This document shows positions 42,152 to 53,710 of a stretch of DNA of 64,000 bases, in pieces. This DNA is from Streptomyces resistomycificus (GTDB lineage: Bacteria; Actinomycetota; Actinomycetes; Streptomycetales; Streptomycetaceae), in contig NZ_KQ948989.1 of the NCBI RefSeq assembly GCF_001514265.1, forward strand, positions 186,001 to 250,000. Reading direction: 5' to 3'. Below the pieces are notes generated by a model that was not told the origin of the DNA, did not search any database, and worked only from the letters and a program-made list of their open reading frames with translations. The translations under genes were made by a program, and so were the position numbers. Every line of letters starts with the position of its first letter. Position 1 is the stretch's first letter.

Positions 42152-42840
42152 CGGCGTTCTCCTTCGCCTGCACCGGCGTGCGCGCCGACGCCTACGCGGC
42201 CGGACCGACCCTCGTCTTCCGCCTGCGCGTCACCGCGGCCGACAACGCGCGCGTGCACGCCCTCGCGCTGCGCTGCCAGATCCGCATCGAACCCGCCCGA
42301 CGGGCCTACGACGCCGCCGAGGCCGACGGACTGGGGGACCTCTTCGGCGAGCGCTCCCGCTGGGGCAGCACGCTCCAGCCGGTGCAGTTCGCCCAGGTCT
42401 CGCTGATGGTCCCGAGCTTCACCGGGGAGACCGAGACCGACCTCGTCGTGCCCTGCACCTACGACATGGACATCGCCGCCACCCGCTACCTCTCGGCCCT
42501 CACCGGCGGCGAGGTGCCGCTGCTGATGCTGTTCTCCGGCACGGCGTTCACCGGAGACGGCGGGTTCCAGGTCGAGCCGGTTCCGTGGGACCGGGAGGCG
42601 GCCTTCCGGATGCCGGTCGCCACCTGGCGGGAGATGGTCGAGCAGCACTTCCCCGGATGCGGCTGGATCCGGCTGCCGCGCGACACCATGGACGCCCTCC
42701 TCGCCTACCGCTCCCGGCACGCGCTGCCCTCCTGGGAGGCGACCCTCAAGGCCCTGCTCGCCGCCGGCGGCGCCGCCGACCCACCCCGGCGCGACCCGCT
42801 GCGCACGCTCACCGGCACCACCGGAAGGACCGATCCGTGA
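42148..42840 (+). CDS. DUF6084 family protein
   Basis: 230 residues, GTG start overlapping the previous stop. It begins FSFACTGVRADAYAAGPTLVFRLRVT and is mainly beta-strand in character, with LALRCQIRIEPARRAY, DLVVPCTYDMDIAATRYL and PLLMLFSGTAFTG. No catalytic motif is recognised. It belongs to the conserved set of unknown genes behind group 1h structural genes and is co-translated with its neighbours. Confidence 0.75.
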   Translation: MTAFSFACTGVRADAYAAGPTLVFRLRVTAADNARVHALALRCQIRIEPARRAYDAAEADGLGDLFGERSRWGSTLQPVQFAQVSLMVPSFTGETETDLVVPCTYDMDIAATRYLSALTGGEVPLLMLFSGTAFTGDGGFQVEPVPWDREAAFRMPVATWREMVEQHFPGCGWIRLPRDTMDALLAYRSRHALPSWEATLKALLAAGGAADPPRRDPLRTLTGTTGRTDP

Positions 42841-44267
42841 CCGTGACCGCGTTCGCCTCCGAGACGGAGAAGCGGTTCGCCCTCGCCCGGCAGGTGGCCG
42901 ACGCCGTCCTCTTCGAGGGCTACGTGCTCTACCCGTACCGCGCCTCGGCGGCCAAGAACCGGCTGCGCTGGCAGTTCGGCGTGCTCGTGCCGCCCGGTTG
43001 GGGCGCCGAGTGCGAGGAGCACGACTTCCAGCACACCGAGTGCCTGATGGAACCGAAGGAGGGCGCGACCCTCTCGGTCGAGGTGCGCTTCCTGCACGCC
43101 CGCCGGCGCACGGTACAGCGGGCCCGCGCGGACGGCGGCTTCGACACGGTCGCCGAACTGCGCCTCGACGACCGGGTGCTGGTGCCCTGGGACGAGGGAG
43201 GCGAGGAGCGGGTCGAGGTGGTCGCGAAGGTGGACGAGCTGCTCGGCGACGGCGTCACGCACCCCTTCCGACGACCCGCCCGCGAGGACACCGAACCGGT
43301 CCTGGACGCGGCCGGCCGAACCGTCGGCCGACTGGTGCGGCGATGCGAGGAGATCAGCGGTACGGTCCGGCTGTCCGCCCGCGAACTCGACGGCCCCTAC
43401 CGGGCCCTGCGGCTGACCGCCGTCGTCGAGAACACCAGCGACTGGACACCCCGAGAGGGACGCGGCGCGGACCGGGACGCGGCGCTGCCGCACTCCCTGG
43501 TGGCCACCCACCTCCTCATGGCGCTCAGCGCCGGATCGTTCCTGTCGATGACCGATCCCCCCGAGTGGGCGAAGGGCGCGGTCGCCGGCTGCCGCAACCT
43601 GCACACCTGGCCCGTGCTCGCCGGGGAACCCGGCAGCGCCGACCTCGTGCTGTCCTCGCCGATCATCCTGGAGGACCATCCGGCCATCGCGCCGGAGAGC
43701 CCCGGAGCGCTCTACGACGCCACCGAGATCGACGAGATCCTCGCGCTGCGCACCGCGGCCCTCACCGACGAGGAGAAACGCGAGGCCCGGGGCACCGACG
43801 AGCGGGCGGCCGCCGTGATCGAGCTGGCGGACTCGATGCCTGCCGAGGTCCTGGAGCGCCTGCACGGGGCGGTCCGGAGCCTGCGCGAGGTGACCGGCCC
43901 GGACCCCACCGCCTCGCACGACGGCTTCCCCGACGAGTACGGGGTGCGGCAGCCGGACACCCCCTGGTGGGACCCGGCGAGCGACGAGGGCTTCGACCCG
44001 GAGCGCGACCGGGTGGTCGTGGACGGCAGGCCCGTGGGCAAGGGCACCCGCGTCGAGTTGCGCCCGGGCCTGCGCCACACCGACGCGCAGGACATCTTCC
44101 TGCAGGGCCGCACCGCGAAGGTCGAGGCCGTGCTGCACGACGTCGACGGCGGGGTGCACCTGGCGGTCACGGTCGAGGGCGACCCGGGCGCCGACATCCG
44201 CCGGGAACAGGGACGGTTCCTGTACTTCCAGCCCGACGAGGTCACACCGCTGGAGGACGACGTATGA
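42837..44267 (+). CDS. Conserved hydrogenase-operon protein of unknown function
   Basis: 476 residues, GTG start in a GTGA overlap. The N-terminal part reads DAVLFEGYVLYPYRASAAKNRLRWQFGVLVPP; the middle has PHSLVATHLLMALSAGSFLSMTDPPEWA and CRNLHTWPVLAG; the C-terminal 60 residues form an SH3-like or NifZ-like beta domain (GTRVELRPG, then DIFLQGRTAKVEAVLHDVDGG-type pattern). No membrane helix. It probably helps assemble or connect the hydrogenase. Confidence 0.75.
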   Translation: MTVTAFASETEKRFALARQVADAVLFEGYVLYPYRASAAKNRLRWQFGVLVPPGWGAECEEHDFQHTECLMEPKEGATLSVEVRFLHARRRTVQRARADGGFDTVAELRLDDRVLVPWDEGGEERVEVVAKVDELLGDGVTHPFRRPAREDTEPVLDAAGRTVGRLVRRCEEISGTVRLSARELDGPYRALRLTAVVENTSDWTPREGRGADRDAALPHSLVATHLLMALSAGSFLSMTDPPEWAKGAVAGCRNLHTWPVLAGEPGSADLVLSSPIILEDHPAIAPESPGALYDATEIDEILALRTAALTDEEKREARGTDERAAAVIELADSMPAEVLERLHGAVRSLREVTGPDPTASHDGFPDEYGVRQPDTPWWDPASDEGFDPERDRVVVDGRPVGKGTRVELRPGLRHTDAQDIFLQGRTAKVEAVLHDVDGGVHLAVTVEGDPGADIRREQGRFLYFQPDEVTPLEDDV

Positions 44268-44806
44268 GCCCCTCACCGCGGTCGGGCCCCAGAACCCTCG
44301 TCGCCGGCATCGGCAACATCTTCCTCGGCGACGACGGCTTCGGCGTCGAGACCGCGCGCCGGCTCGCCGAGCGCGACCTGCCCGGACACATCGAGGTCGT
44401 GGACATCGGGGTACGCGGGGTGCACCTCGCCTACCAGCTGCTGGACGGCTACGACACCCTCGTCCTCGTGGACGCCACGGCACGCGGTGAGGCTCCCGGC
44501 ACCCTGTACGTCATCGAACACGACGGTGGCGCGAGTCCCCCGCCGGACACCCCCGCGCTGGACGGCCACCGGATGACCCCCGACACCGTCCTGGCGCTGC
44601 TGGGCACGCTGTGCGCCGGGACCGGCGGCGAGCCACCAGGACGCGTCCTGGTGGTCGGATGCGAACCGGCCTCGGTGGACGAGGGCATCGGTCTCAGTGA
44701 GCCGGTGTCCGACGCCGTACCGGAGGCAGTCCGGCTGATCGAAGAGCTGCTGCGCAACGGCGAGCCGTCCGAGGCGCAGGCCCCAACCGCTGAGGCTTCG
44801 ACATGA
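44264..44806 (+). CDS. hupD: Hydrogenase maturation protease (HupD/HyaD type)
   Basis: 180 residues, ATGA overlap. The motif LVAGIGNIFLGDDGFGVETARRL (residues 12-34) contains the nickel-sensing acidic residue, VVDIGVRGVHLAYQLLDGYDTLVLVDA follows, and a His sits in DGHRMTPDTVLALL. It trims the C-terminal tail of the large subunit once nickel is in place. It closes the run of overlapping genes that starts with the large subunit. Confidence 0.92.
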   Translation: MSPSPRSGPRTLVAGIGNIFLGDDGFGVETARRLAERDLPGHIEVVDIGVRGVHLAYQLLDGYDTLVLVDATARGEAPGTLYVIEHDGGASPPPDTPALDGHRMTPDTVLALLGTLCAGTGGEPPGRVLVVGCEPASVDEGIGLSEPVSDAVPEAVRLIEELLRNGEPSEAQAPTAEAST

Positions 44807-44817
44807 GGAGAGACGGG

Positions 44818-44922
44818 ATGAAGAAGATCATCATCGGCGGAGCGGCCGTGGCCGCCATGGCCGCAGTCTTCGCTCAGGTGTTTCCCGACATCAGGCGTTA
44901 CATGCGGATCCGACGGATGTGA
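44818..44922 (+). CDS. 34-residue microprotein, DUF6893-like
   Basis: ATG at 44818 preceded by GAGGAGAGACGGG. The product begins MKKIIIGGAAVAAMAAVFAQ, a single hydrophobic helix, and ends in a basic tail (RRYMRIRRM). This resembles the very small actinobacterial membrane peptides called DUF6893. It sits 11 bp after the maturation protease and before hypA, so it is likely part of the operon, perhaps as a membrane anchor. Confidence 0.7.
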   Translation: MKKIIIGGAAVAAMAAVFAQVFPDIRRYMRIRRM

Positions 44923-45065
44923 ACCGTGGGCGCCGCCGGGTGCGCCGTGCGATTGCGTCGAACGGCGTACCCGCCGCCCGGTGACGGCGTGCCGGGCCGT
45001 GCGGCCCGGGTCCGCGCGCCTCTAATGAAGCCCGGCGGAGCCAGGTGGCAAAAGGACGGAGACCC

Positions 45066-45464
45066 ATGCACGAGATGTCCGTCGCGCTGGCCGTCGTCGA
45101 CCAGGTGGCCGAGGCCGCCACCCGGGCCGGTGACGTCACGGCGGTGCGATCGGTACGGCTCCAGGTGGGCGAACTGGCCGGTGTCGTACCCGACGCGCTC
45201 GCCTTCTCCTTCGAACTGGCCTGCGCCGGAACCCTGCTGGAAGGCGCCGAACTGGTCACCGAGGCCGTGCCGGGGCGGGCCCGCTGCACGACCTGCGCAC
45301 ACGAATGGGCCGTCGGCATGCCGCCCCGACTGACCTGCCCCGGCTGCGGCGGGACGCGTACCGACCTGCTCGCGGGCCGGGAACTGCAGATCGTCGACGT
45401 GCACTGGGAGGACGGCGGCCCCGCGCACCCGCCCACCCGCGAACCGATCTCCGAGGAGCGCTGA
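45066..45464 (+). CDS. hypA: Nickel insertion protein HypA
   Basis: 132 residues. It begins MHEMSVAL with the nickel-binding His2; the zinc loop is CTTC and CPGC with 24 residues between (about 80-108). The ATG is set by this conserved start and by GGACGGAG upstream. HypA works with HypB to place nickel in the large subunit. It opens the second hyp gene run, after a 143-bp gap that may carry its own promoter. Confidence 0.93.
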   Translation: MHEMSVALAVVDQVAEAATRAGDVTAVRSVRLQVGELAGVVPDALAFSFELACAGTLLEGAELVTEAVPGRARCTTCAHEWAVGMPPRLTCPGCGGTRTDLLAGRELQIVDVHWEDGGPAHPPTREPISEER

Positions 45465-45467
45465 ACC

Positions 45468-46243
45468 ATGTGTCGTGTCGTCGACCTGCGGCAGGCCGTA
45501 CTCGCCAAGAACGACGCGAGCGCCCACGAACTGCGCGCCCGCCTCGCGGCTCAGGGCACCGCGGTGGTCAACCTGCTGTCCAGCCCGGGCAGCGGCAAGA
45601 CCGCGCTGCTGGAGCGCGAACTGGTGCGGGCCCGGGAGCGGTCCGTTCCCGTCGCGGCGCTCAGCGCCGATCTCGCCACCGAGAACGACGCGGCGCGCCT
45701 GGCGCGGTCGGGCGTCCCCGTCAAGCAGGTCCTCACCGACGGACTGTGCCATCTGGAGGCGGGGATGCTCGCCGGACACCTGGACGGGTGGCTGCCCGCG
45801 GACACCCGGCTGCTGTTCGTGGAGAACGTCGGCAACCTGGTCTGCCCGGCCTCCTACGACCTGGGGGAGACGCTGAGGGTCGCCCTCGCCTCCGTGACGG
45901 AGGGCGAGGACAAGCCGCTCAAGTACCCCACCGCCTTCGGCCTCGCCCACCTGGTCGTGGTCACCAAGACCGACATCGCCGAGGCCGTCGAGTTCGACGA
46001 GGCGACGTTCCGCGCGAACGTGGAGCAGGTCAACCCGGGAGTCGAGGTGGTCCTGACCTCCGCACGCCGGGGGCAGGGAGTCGGCGCGCTGCTCGACAGG
46101 GCGATGGCGGCCGCGGACGGTGCACCCGTCCACGCGCCGGTCATGGCCCGGCCGGCCCACCACGGCCACACCCACGCGCCCGACGGCCACCCGCACCCGC
46201 ACCCACACCCCGAGGCCACCGGCCCGATGGCCCACACCCACTC

Positions 46244-46247
<4 letters not shown>
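45468..46247 (+). CDS. hypB: GTPase HypB with C-terminal histidine-rich tail
   Basis: 259 residues. G1 is SSPGSGKTALLE (about 38-49); the metal-site Cys/His pair lies in DGLCHLEAGM; switch and G4 regions are NVGNLVCPASYDLGE and VVVTKTDIAEAVEF. The last 31 residues hold ten His (HHGHTH, GHPHPHPHP, HTH), a nickel store that in most HypB proteins is at the N-terminus instead. It drives nickel transfer with HypA by GTP hydrolysis. It overlaps hypF by GTGA. Confidence 0.93.
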
Positions 46248-48628
<2,381 letters not shown>

Positions 48629-48658
48629 GCAACGCGCGACCACAGCGAGGAGAGGCTC

Positions 48659-48961
48659 ATGTGCCTGGCGGTACCCGGCAGAGTGCTGGACATCGAGGAA
48701 CGGGACGGCACCAGGATGGCCACCGTCGACTTCGGCGGAGTGGTCAAGGAGGTGTGCCTGGAGTACCTGCCCGACCTCCAGGTCGGCGAGTACGCCATCG
48801 TGCACGTCGGGTTCGCCCTGCAACGGCTGGACGAGGAGTCGGCACGGCAGACGCTCGAACTCTTCGCCGAACTCGGCCTGCTGCAGGAGGAGTTCGGCGA
48901 CGCCTGGGAGATGGCGGCGACAGAGGCGGGCGCGGACCCGGTGGAAGAGGTGCGCAAGTAG
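48659..48961 (+). CDS. hypC: Hydrogenase assembly chaperone HypC
   Basis: 100 residues with the essential MCLAVPG start (Cys2), then [15 protein letters not shown] and [14 protein letters not shown]. Ribosome site GAGGAGAGG. It carries the Fe(CN)2CO unit between HypD and the large subunit. The C-terminal 25 residues are longer and more acidic than in minimal HypC proteins. Its stop shares one base with the hypD start. Confidence 0.93.
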   Translation: MCLAVPGRVLDIEERDGTRMATVDFGGVVKEVCLEYLPDLQVGEYAIVHVGFALQRLDEESARQTLELFAELGLLQEEFGDAWEMAATEAGADPVEEVRK

Positions 48962-50088
48962 TGAAGTACATCGACGAGTTCCAGGACCCCGAGCTGGCAC
49001 GTCGGCTCCTCGACGACATCCACGCCACGGTGACCAGACCGTGGGCGCTGATGGAGGTGTGCGGAGGGCAGACCCACAGCATCATCCGCCACGGCATCGA
49101 CCAACTCCTCCCGGAGAAGGTGGAGTTGATCCATGGGCCGGGCTGTCCGGTGTGTGTGACCCCGCTGGAGGTCATCGACAAGGCTCTGGAGATCGCCTCC
49201 CGGCCGGAGGTGATCTTCTGCTCCTTCGGTGACATGCTGCGCGTGCCGGGCACGGGACGGGACCTGTTCCAGGTCCGCGGGGAGGGCGGCGACGTGCGCG
49301 TCGTCTACTCGCCGCTCGACGCGCTGCGCATCGCACAGCAGAACCCGGACCGCGAGGTGGTGTTCTTCGGCATCGGCTTCGAGACGACGGCGCCCCCCAA
49401 CGCCATGACGGTCCACCAGGCCCGAAAGCTCGGCATCCGGAACTTCAGCATGCTGGTGTCCCATGTCCGCGTACCCCCGGCCATCGAGGCGATCATGTCG
49501 TCGCCGAGCTGCCGGGTGCAGGGCTTCCTCGCGGCCGGGCACGTCTGCAGCGTGATGGGCGTGGGGGAGTACCCGGAACTGGTCGAACGCTTCCGTGTTC
49601 CGATCGTCGTGACGGGCTTCGAGCCACTGGACATCCTCGAAGGCGTACGCCGGGCCGTCCGTCAGCTGGAACGCGGAGAGCACACCGTCGACAACGCCTA
49701 CGCCCGTGCCGTCCGCCCGGAGGGCAACCCGGCCGCCCGCGCCATGCTCGAGGACGTGTTCGAGGTCACCGACCGCGCCTGGCGCGGCATCGGGGTGATC
49801 CCCGACAGCGGCTGGAAGCTGTCGGCGAAGTACCGCGACCACGACGCCGAGTTCCGTTTCGCGGTCGACGGCATCCGGACCGAGGAACCCGCCGAGTGCC
49901 GCAGCGGAGAGGTCCTGCAGGGGCTGCTCAAGCCGCACGAGTGCGAGGCCTTCGGCACCCTGTGCACCCCCCGCACCCCGCTGGGAGCCACCATGGTCTC
50001 CAGCGAGGGCGCCTGCGCCGCGTACTACCTCTACCGGCGGCTGGACATGCCCGCCACCAAGGCCCGGGAGGCGACCCCCGTTGTCTGA
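48961..50088 (+). CDS. hypD: Hydrogenase Fe-cofactor scaffold HypD
   Basis: 375 residues, GTG start. The key motifs are all present: [17 protein letters not shown] (about 23-39), [12 protein letters not shown] (about 57-68), [11 protein letters not shown] and the Fe-S cysteines in [29 protein letters not shown]. HypD with HypC holds the iron while cyanide and CO are added. It overlaps hypE by 8 bp. Confidence 0.94.
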   Translation: MKYIDEFQDPELARRLLDDIHATVTRPWALMEVCGGQTHSIIRHGIDQLLPEKVELIHGPGCPVCVTPLEVIDKALEIASRPEVIFCSFGDMLRVPGTGRDLFQVRGEGGDVRVVYSPLDALRIAQQNPDREVVFFGIGFETTAPPNAMTVHQARKLGIRNFSMLVSHVRVPPAIEAIMSSPSCRVQGFLAAGHVCSVMGVGEYPELVERFRVPIVVTGFEPLDILEGVRRAVRQLERGEHTVDNAYARAVRPEGNPAARAMLEDVFEVTDRAWRGIGVIPDSGWKLSAKYRDHDAEFRFAVDGIRTEEPAECRSGEVLQGLLKPHECEAFGTLCTPRTPLGATMVSSEGACAAYYLYRRLDMPATKAREATPVV

Positions 50089-51163
50089 CACCACGGACCT
50101 CTCCGGTCCCGCAGCCCTGGACGTCGAGGGGTGGACGTGTCCGGCGCCCCTGCGCGACCGGCCGCGCGTCGTCATGGGCCACGGCGGTGGGGGAGTCCTC
50201 TCCGCCGAACTGGTCCAGCAGATCTTCGCCCCCGCGTTCGGGGGCGAAGTGCTCGCCCAGATGGGTGATGCCGCCGTCCTCTCCCTCGGCGGTGCCCGGC
50301 TGGCCTTCTCCACCGACTCCTACGTGGTGCGGCCGCTGTTCTTTCCCGGCGGCAGCATCGGCGACCTGGCGGTCAACGGCACGGTCAACGACCTCGCCAT
50401 GAGCGGCGCCCGTGCCGCCTACCTCTCCTGCGGATTCATCCTGGAGGAGGGCGTCGAGCTCGACGTGGTCACCCGGGTGTCCGAGGCGCTGGGCGCGGCC
50501 GCGCGCACAGCCGGTGTCGAGGTGGCCACCGGCGACACCAAGGTGGTGGAGGCCGGACACGGCGACGGGATCTTCATCAACACGGCGGGCGTCGGTCTCG
50601 TCCCGGCGGGGGTCGATCTGCGCCCGCAGCGGGTCGTCCCCGGCGACGTCGTGATCGTCAGCGGCGCCATCGGTGTCCACGGCGTGGCGATCATGAGCGT
50701 GCGCGAGGGCCTGGAATTCGGAGTGGAGATCAGGAGCGACTGCGCCCCGCTCGGCGGGCTGGTCGAGGCCATGCTCGCCGTCACCCCGGATCTGCACGTC
50801 CTGCGCGATCCCACCCGGGGCGGCCTGGCGGCCTCGCTCAACGAGATCGCTCAGGCTTCCGGCACCGGGGTGGTCATCCGGGAACGCGACGTCCCGGTCC
50901 CGCCGGCCGTGGCCAACGCCTGCGCCATTCTCGGACTGGACCCCATGTACATCGCCAACGAGGGCAAGCTGGTGGCCTTCGTTCCCCGCGAGCACGCCGA
51001 CGCCGTCCTGGAGGCGATGCGGGCCCATCCGCTGGGCGTCGACTCCGTGATCATCGGGGAGGCCGTCGAGGCGCATCCCGGCATGGTCGTGGCACGGACC
51101 GGCCTGGGCGGCACGCGCGTGGTCGATCTGCCGATCGGGGAGCAGCTGCCGCGGATCTGCTGA
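50081..51163 (+). CDS. hypE: Hydrogenase maturation protein HypE
   Basis: 360 residues, TTG start supported by GGGAGG upstream and overlap with hyp[18 protein letters not shown] near residue 34, [33 protein letters not shown] and [17 protein letters not shown] are typical of the PurM-like fold. It ends in PRIC, whose C-terminal Cys receives the carbamoyl group from HypF and becomes the thiocyanate donor. It is the last gene of the hyp run, followed by a terminator. Confidence 0.94.
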   Translation: MSDTTDLSGPAALDVEGWTCPAPLRDRPRVVMGHGGGGVLSAELVQQIFAPAFGGEVLAQMGDAAVLSLGGARLAFSTDSYVVRPLFFPGGSIGDLAVNGTVNDLAMSGARAAYLSCGFILEEGVELDVVTRVSEALGAAARTAGVEVATGDTKVVEAGHGDGIFINTAGVGLVPAGVDLRPQRVVPGDVVIVSGAIGVHGVAIMSVREGLEFGVEIRSDCAPLGGLVEAMLAVTPDLHVLRDPTRGGLAASLNEIAQASGTGVVIRERDVPVPPAVANACAILGLDPMYIANEGKLVAFVPREHADAVLEAMRAHPLGVDSVIIGEAVEAHPGMVVARTGLGGTRVVDLPIGEQLPRIC

Positions 51164-51210
51164 AGTCGACCGGGGCTTCGCCCGCCGTGGAGACGGGCGG
51201 AGCGGCCGGC

Positions 51211-51256
51211 CGTGCGGGCGCCGAACCGGGTTGGCGGTTCTTTCGGCGCCCGCACG
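51211..51256. terminator. Terminator hairpin between hypE and small hydrophilic protein gene
   Basis: GTGCGGGCGCCGAA (51212-51225) pairs perfectly with 51242-51255, one more pair outside, 16-base loop. It lies between convergent genes and can end both transcripts. Confidence 0.88.
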
Positions 51257-51278
51257 CCGGGTCCTGCGACTGTGAGTC

Positions 51279-51653
51279 CTATGAGTCCTGCGGGTCCTGC
51301 GGGTCCACGCCGGTCTTGGCTGATGCGTCCTTGGTGCCGCTGGGGCGCTGGGAGCGGCCCTTGGGTCCGGTGTCGCGTCGGCCCTTCTCGTCCGCGTCGC
51401 CGTACTCCTCGCCGCGCGCATTGTGACTTACGGCCGTGTCGCCCGGAACGGACTTCGTCTCCTGAGGGGACTTCGTCCGGCCCCGGCCCTTTCCGCCGGC
51501 ATGCTCGGCGGTACGGAAGGAGCGCTCGGCGCTCGGGTTGTCCTGCTGACGCGTCTCATCCACATCGGGCGACCAACCGTGCTGCTCGGTGCCCTGGTGA
51601 CGACTGGGGCCCTTTCCGTGTGATGGCTCGGACGAACGTGGTTTCTTCGACAT
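51279..51653 (-). CDS. Small hydrophilic protein of unknown function
   Basis: 124 residues, ATG with AAAAGG upstream. It is almost free of hydrophobic residues and rich in Ser, Gly, Lys, Arg, Asp and Gln (MSKKPRSSEPSHGKGPSRHQ at the start; QDPQDS at the end), so it is likely disordered, like stress-related hydrophilins. An unusually AT-rich patch at 51711-51750 lies 58-97 bp upstream and may hold its promoter. Function is not known. Confidence 0.6.
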   Translation of the reverse strand: MSKKPRSSEPSHGKGPSRHQGTEQHGWSPDVDETRQQDNPSAERSFRTAEHAGGKGRGRTKSPQETKSVPGDTAVSHNARGEEYGDADEKGRRDTGPKGRSQRPSGTKDASAKTGVDPQDPQDS

Positions 51654-51710
51654 GGTCCGCTCTGCCTTTTCCTGGCGGGTGGGGACGCTGTTCACGCGTC
51701 CCAGGACGCG

Positions 51711-51750
51711 GCAATTATCCCTCTTTATGATATTCGCAGCATATTTTGCC
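51711..51750. promoter_or_regulatory. AT-rich island, likely promoter region
   Basis: A 40-bp stretch of about 60% A+T in a genome near 70% GC, with GATAAT, TATCAT and AATATGCTGCGAATAT-type elements on the minus strand. It fits a promoter for the small hydrophilic protein. The surrounding interval 51654-52078 shows no gene on either strand that I can support. Confidence 0.4.
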
Positions 51751-52078
51751 CCTTCTCGGTCCGCTCACCCGACGGGGCGGTCGCGAGCACGGAGAGCTAC
51801 CGACGCGTGGCGCCGCCGGCTGCTACCGCCAGACGTACCAACGGCAGTCGTACGCAACCGAGTCGTCTCAAAGCTGCCTGCTCGTTGGATCGCGCCAGGT
51901 GCCGCACAGTGGACGCCGTGCCGCACCGAGGACCTGGTGAGACGGCTGCCGGCCGCGATCGACGCCCCGCGTCCGGTGCTCCTCCCGGGCCTGCGACCCG
52001 CCGCGGAGCCTCTCGCCCGATCAGCGCACGCGGCGGTTGGCGACCGCCGGCCGTCTCCCGTCGACCAAGAGAGTGGGC

Positions 52079-52717
52079 ATGTCCACCGAACCTCCCGAGT
52101 CAGCTGAATCTCCCCCCGAGGCATCTCCGTCCGCCCCGTCCCGGCGTACCTTCATCGCGACCACCGCCGTCGGCGGCGCGGTCGCGGTGGGCGGCCTGAC
52201 ATCCGGGCCGTCCGTGTTCGGCGCCGAGCCCGCGGGCGCCGTCGAGGCGCCGCCCGGCAGCCGCGTCTCGGTCACCGTCAACGGCGTGCGGCACACCGTC
52301 ACGGTCGACAACCGGACCTCGCTCCTCGACCTGCTGCGCGAACGCCTCGGGCTGACCGGCTCGAAGAAGGGCTGCAACGCCGGTGCCTGCGGCGCATGCA
52401 CCGTGTTGGTCGACGGTCGTCGGGTCAACTCCTGCCTGACGCTGACGGTTCGGCTGGACGGCGCCGACGTCACCACGATCGAGGGCCTGGCCGACGGAGA
52501 CCAACTGCACCCGCTGCAGCAGGCGTTCATCGACCAGGACGCCTTCCAGTGCGGTTACTGCACCTCCGGCCAGATCATGTCCGGCGTCGGCTGCGTCCAG
52601 GAGGGGCACACCGGCTCACCGGAGGAGATCCGGGAGTTCATGAGCGGCAACATCTGCCGCTGCGGCTGCTACGTGAAGATCGTGCGGGCGGTCGAGCAGG
52701 CCGCGCACGGGAAATGA
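52079..52717 (+). CDS. paoA: Tat-exported [2Fe-2S] subunit of molybdenum aldehyde oxidoreductase (PaoA type)
   Basis: 212 residues. A twin-arginine signal (SRRTFIATTAVGG, about 21-33) precedes a plant-type ferredoxin domain (GCNAGACGACTVLVDG) and a second cluster domain (CGYCTSGQIMS, NICRCGCY). It passes electrons from the Mo site. A Tat signal on the Fe-S subunit, with none on the other two, is the pattern of the periplasmic PaoABC enzyme of E. coli, exported as a folded complex. First gene of a three-gene operon. Confidence 0.9.
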   Translation: MSTEPPESAESPPEASPSAPSRRTFIATTAVGGAVAVGGLTSGPSVFGAEPAGAVEAPPGSRVSVTVNGVRHTVTVDNRTSLLDLLRERLGLTGSKKGCNAGACGACTVLVDGRRVNSCLTLTVRLDGADVTTIEGLADGDQLHPLQQAFIDQDAFQCGYCTSGQIMSGVGCVQEGHTGSPEEIREFMSGNICRCGCYVKIVRAVEQAAHGK

Positions 52718-52729
52718 GGCACGGTTCCC

Positions 52730-53710
52730 ATGCATCCCTTCTCCTACACCAGGGTCTCCGACACCCGGGCAGCTCTCGACGCGGGTCGTCGCGGCGGCCG
52801 TTACATCGCCGGCGGCACCACGCTGGTCGACCTGATGCGCGAGACCGTCGAACGCCCCCGCGCACTGGTCGACATCAGCGCCCTGCCACTGCGCGAGGTC
52901 ACCGTCACCCGGCGCGGGGGCCTGCGCATCGGCGCGCTGGTGCGGATGGCCGAGGCCGCCGCGCATCCGAGGGTGCGCGCGCTGTATCCGGTGATCTCGC
53001 AGGCACTGGAGCTGAGCGCGTCGGCGCAACTGCGGAACATGGCGACCATCGGCGGCAACATCATGCAGCGCACCCGGTGTTCGTACTTCCGGGACGTGAC
53101 CGCCGCCTGCAACAAGCGTGAGCCGGGCACGGGCTGCGCGGCCCTGCACGGCGTCAACCGCACCCACGCGATCCTCGGCACGTCCGACGACTGCGTGGCC
53201 ACCCATCCCTCCGACGTCGCCGTGGCCTTCGCGGCGCTGGAGGCGACCGTGCACCTGCTGGGGCCGGCCGGGGAGCGGACCGTGCCCTTCGCCGACTTCC
53301 TGCTCGAGCCGGGCAGCACACCGAGCCGCGAACAGGCCCTGCGGCCGGGGGAACTGATCACCGCGGTGGAGATACCGGCCCTTCCGCGTCCCCTGAAGTC
53401 GGGCTATCTGAAGGTGCGCGACCGGCAGTCCTACGAGTTCGCGCTCACCTCGGCGGCCGTCGCCCTGCACATCCGAGGCGGAGTGATCCGGGAGGCGAAG
53501 GTGGCCGCCGGAGGCGTCGGCACCGTGCCCTGGAAGCTGCCCGCCGTGGAGGGGCGGCTCATCGGGCAGCGGCCGTCCGACGCGCTGTGGACCACGGCGG
53601 CCGAGCGGGCGGCGGACGGAGCCCGGCCCCTCCCACACAACCGCTTCAAAGTCGAGTTGCTCAGACGGACCGTCGAACGCCAACTGCGCGTCATAGGAGG
53701 TGGCAAGTGA
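52730..53710 (+). CDS. paoB: FAD-binding subunit of molybdenum aldehyde oxidoreductase (PaoB type)
   Basis: 326 residues. FAD contacts are YIAGGTTLVDLMR and ATIGGNIMQRTR; directly after it, RCSYFRD, AACNKREPGTGCAAL supplies the extra cysteines that bind a [4Fe-4S] cluster in PaoB-like and 4-hydroxybenzoyl-CoA reductase-like subunits. It takes electrons from the PaoA subunit to an external acceptor. GTGA overlap with the large subunit gene. Confidence 0.9.
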   Translation: MHPFSYTRVSDTRAALDAGRRGGRYIAGGTTLVDLMRETVERPRALVDISALPLREVTVTRRGGLRIGALVRMAEAAAHPRVRALYPVISQALELSASAQLRNMATIGGNIMQRTRCSYFRDVTAACNKREPGTGCAALHGVNRTHAILGTSDDCVATHPSDVAVAFAALEATVHLLGPAGERTVPFADFLLEPGSTPSREQALRPGELITAVEIPALPRPLKSGYLKVRDRQSYEFALTSAAVALHIRGGVIREAKVAAGGVGTVPWKLPAVEGRLIGQRPSDALWTTAAERAADGARPLPHNRFKVELLRRTVERQLRVIGGGK

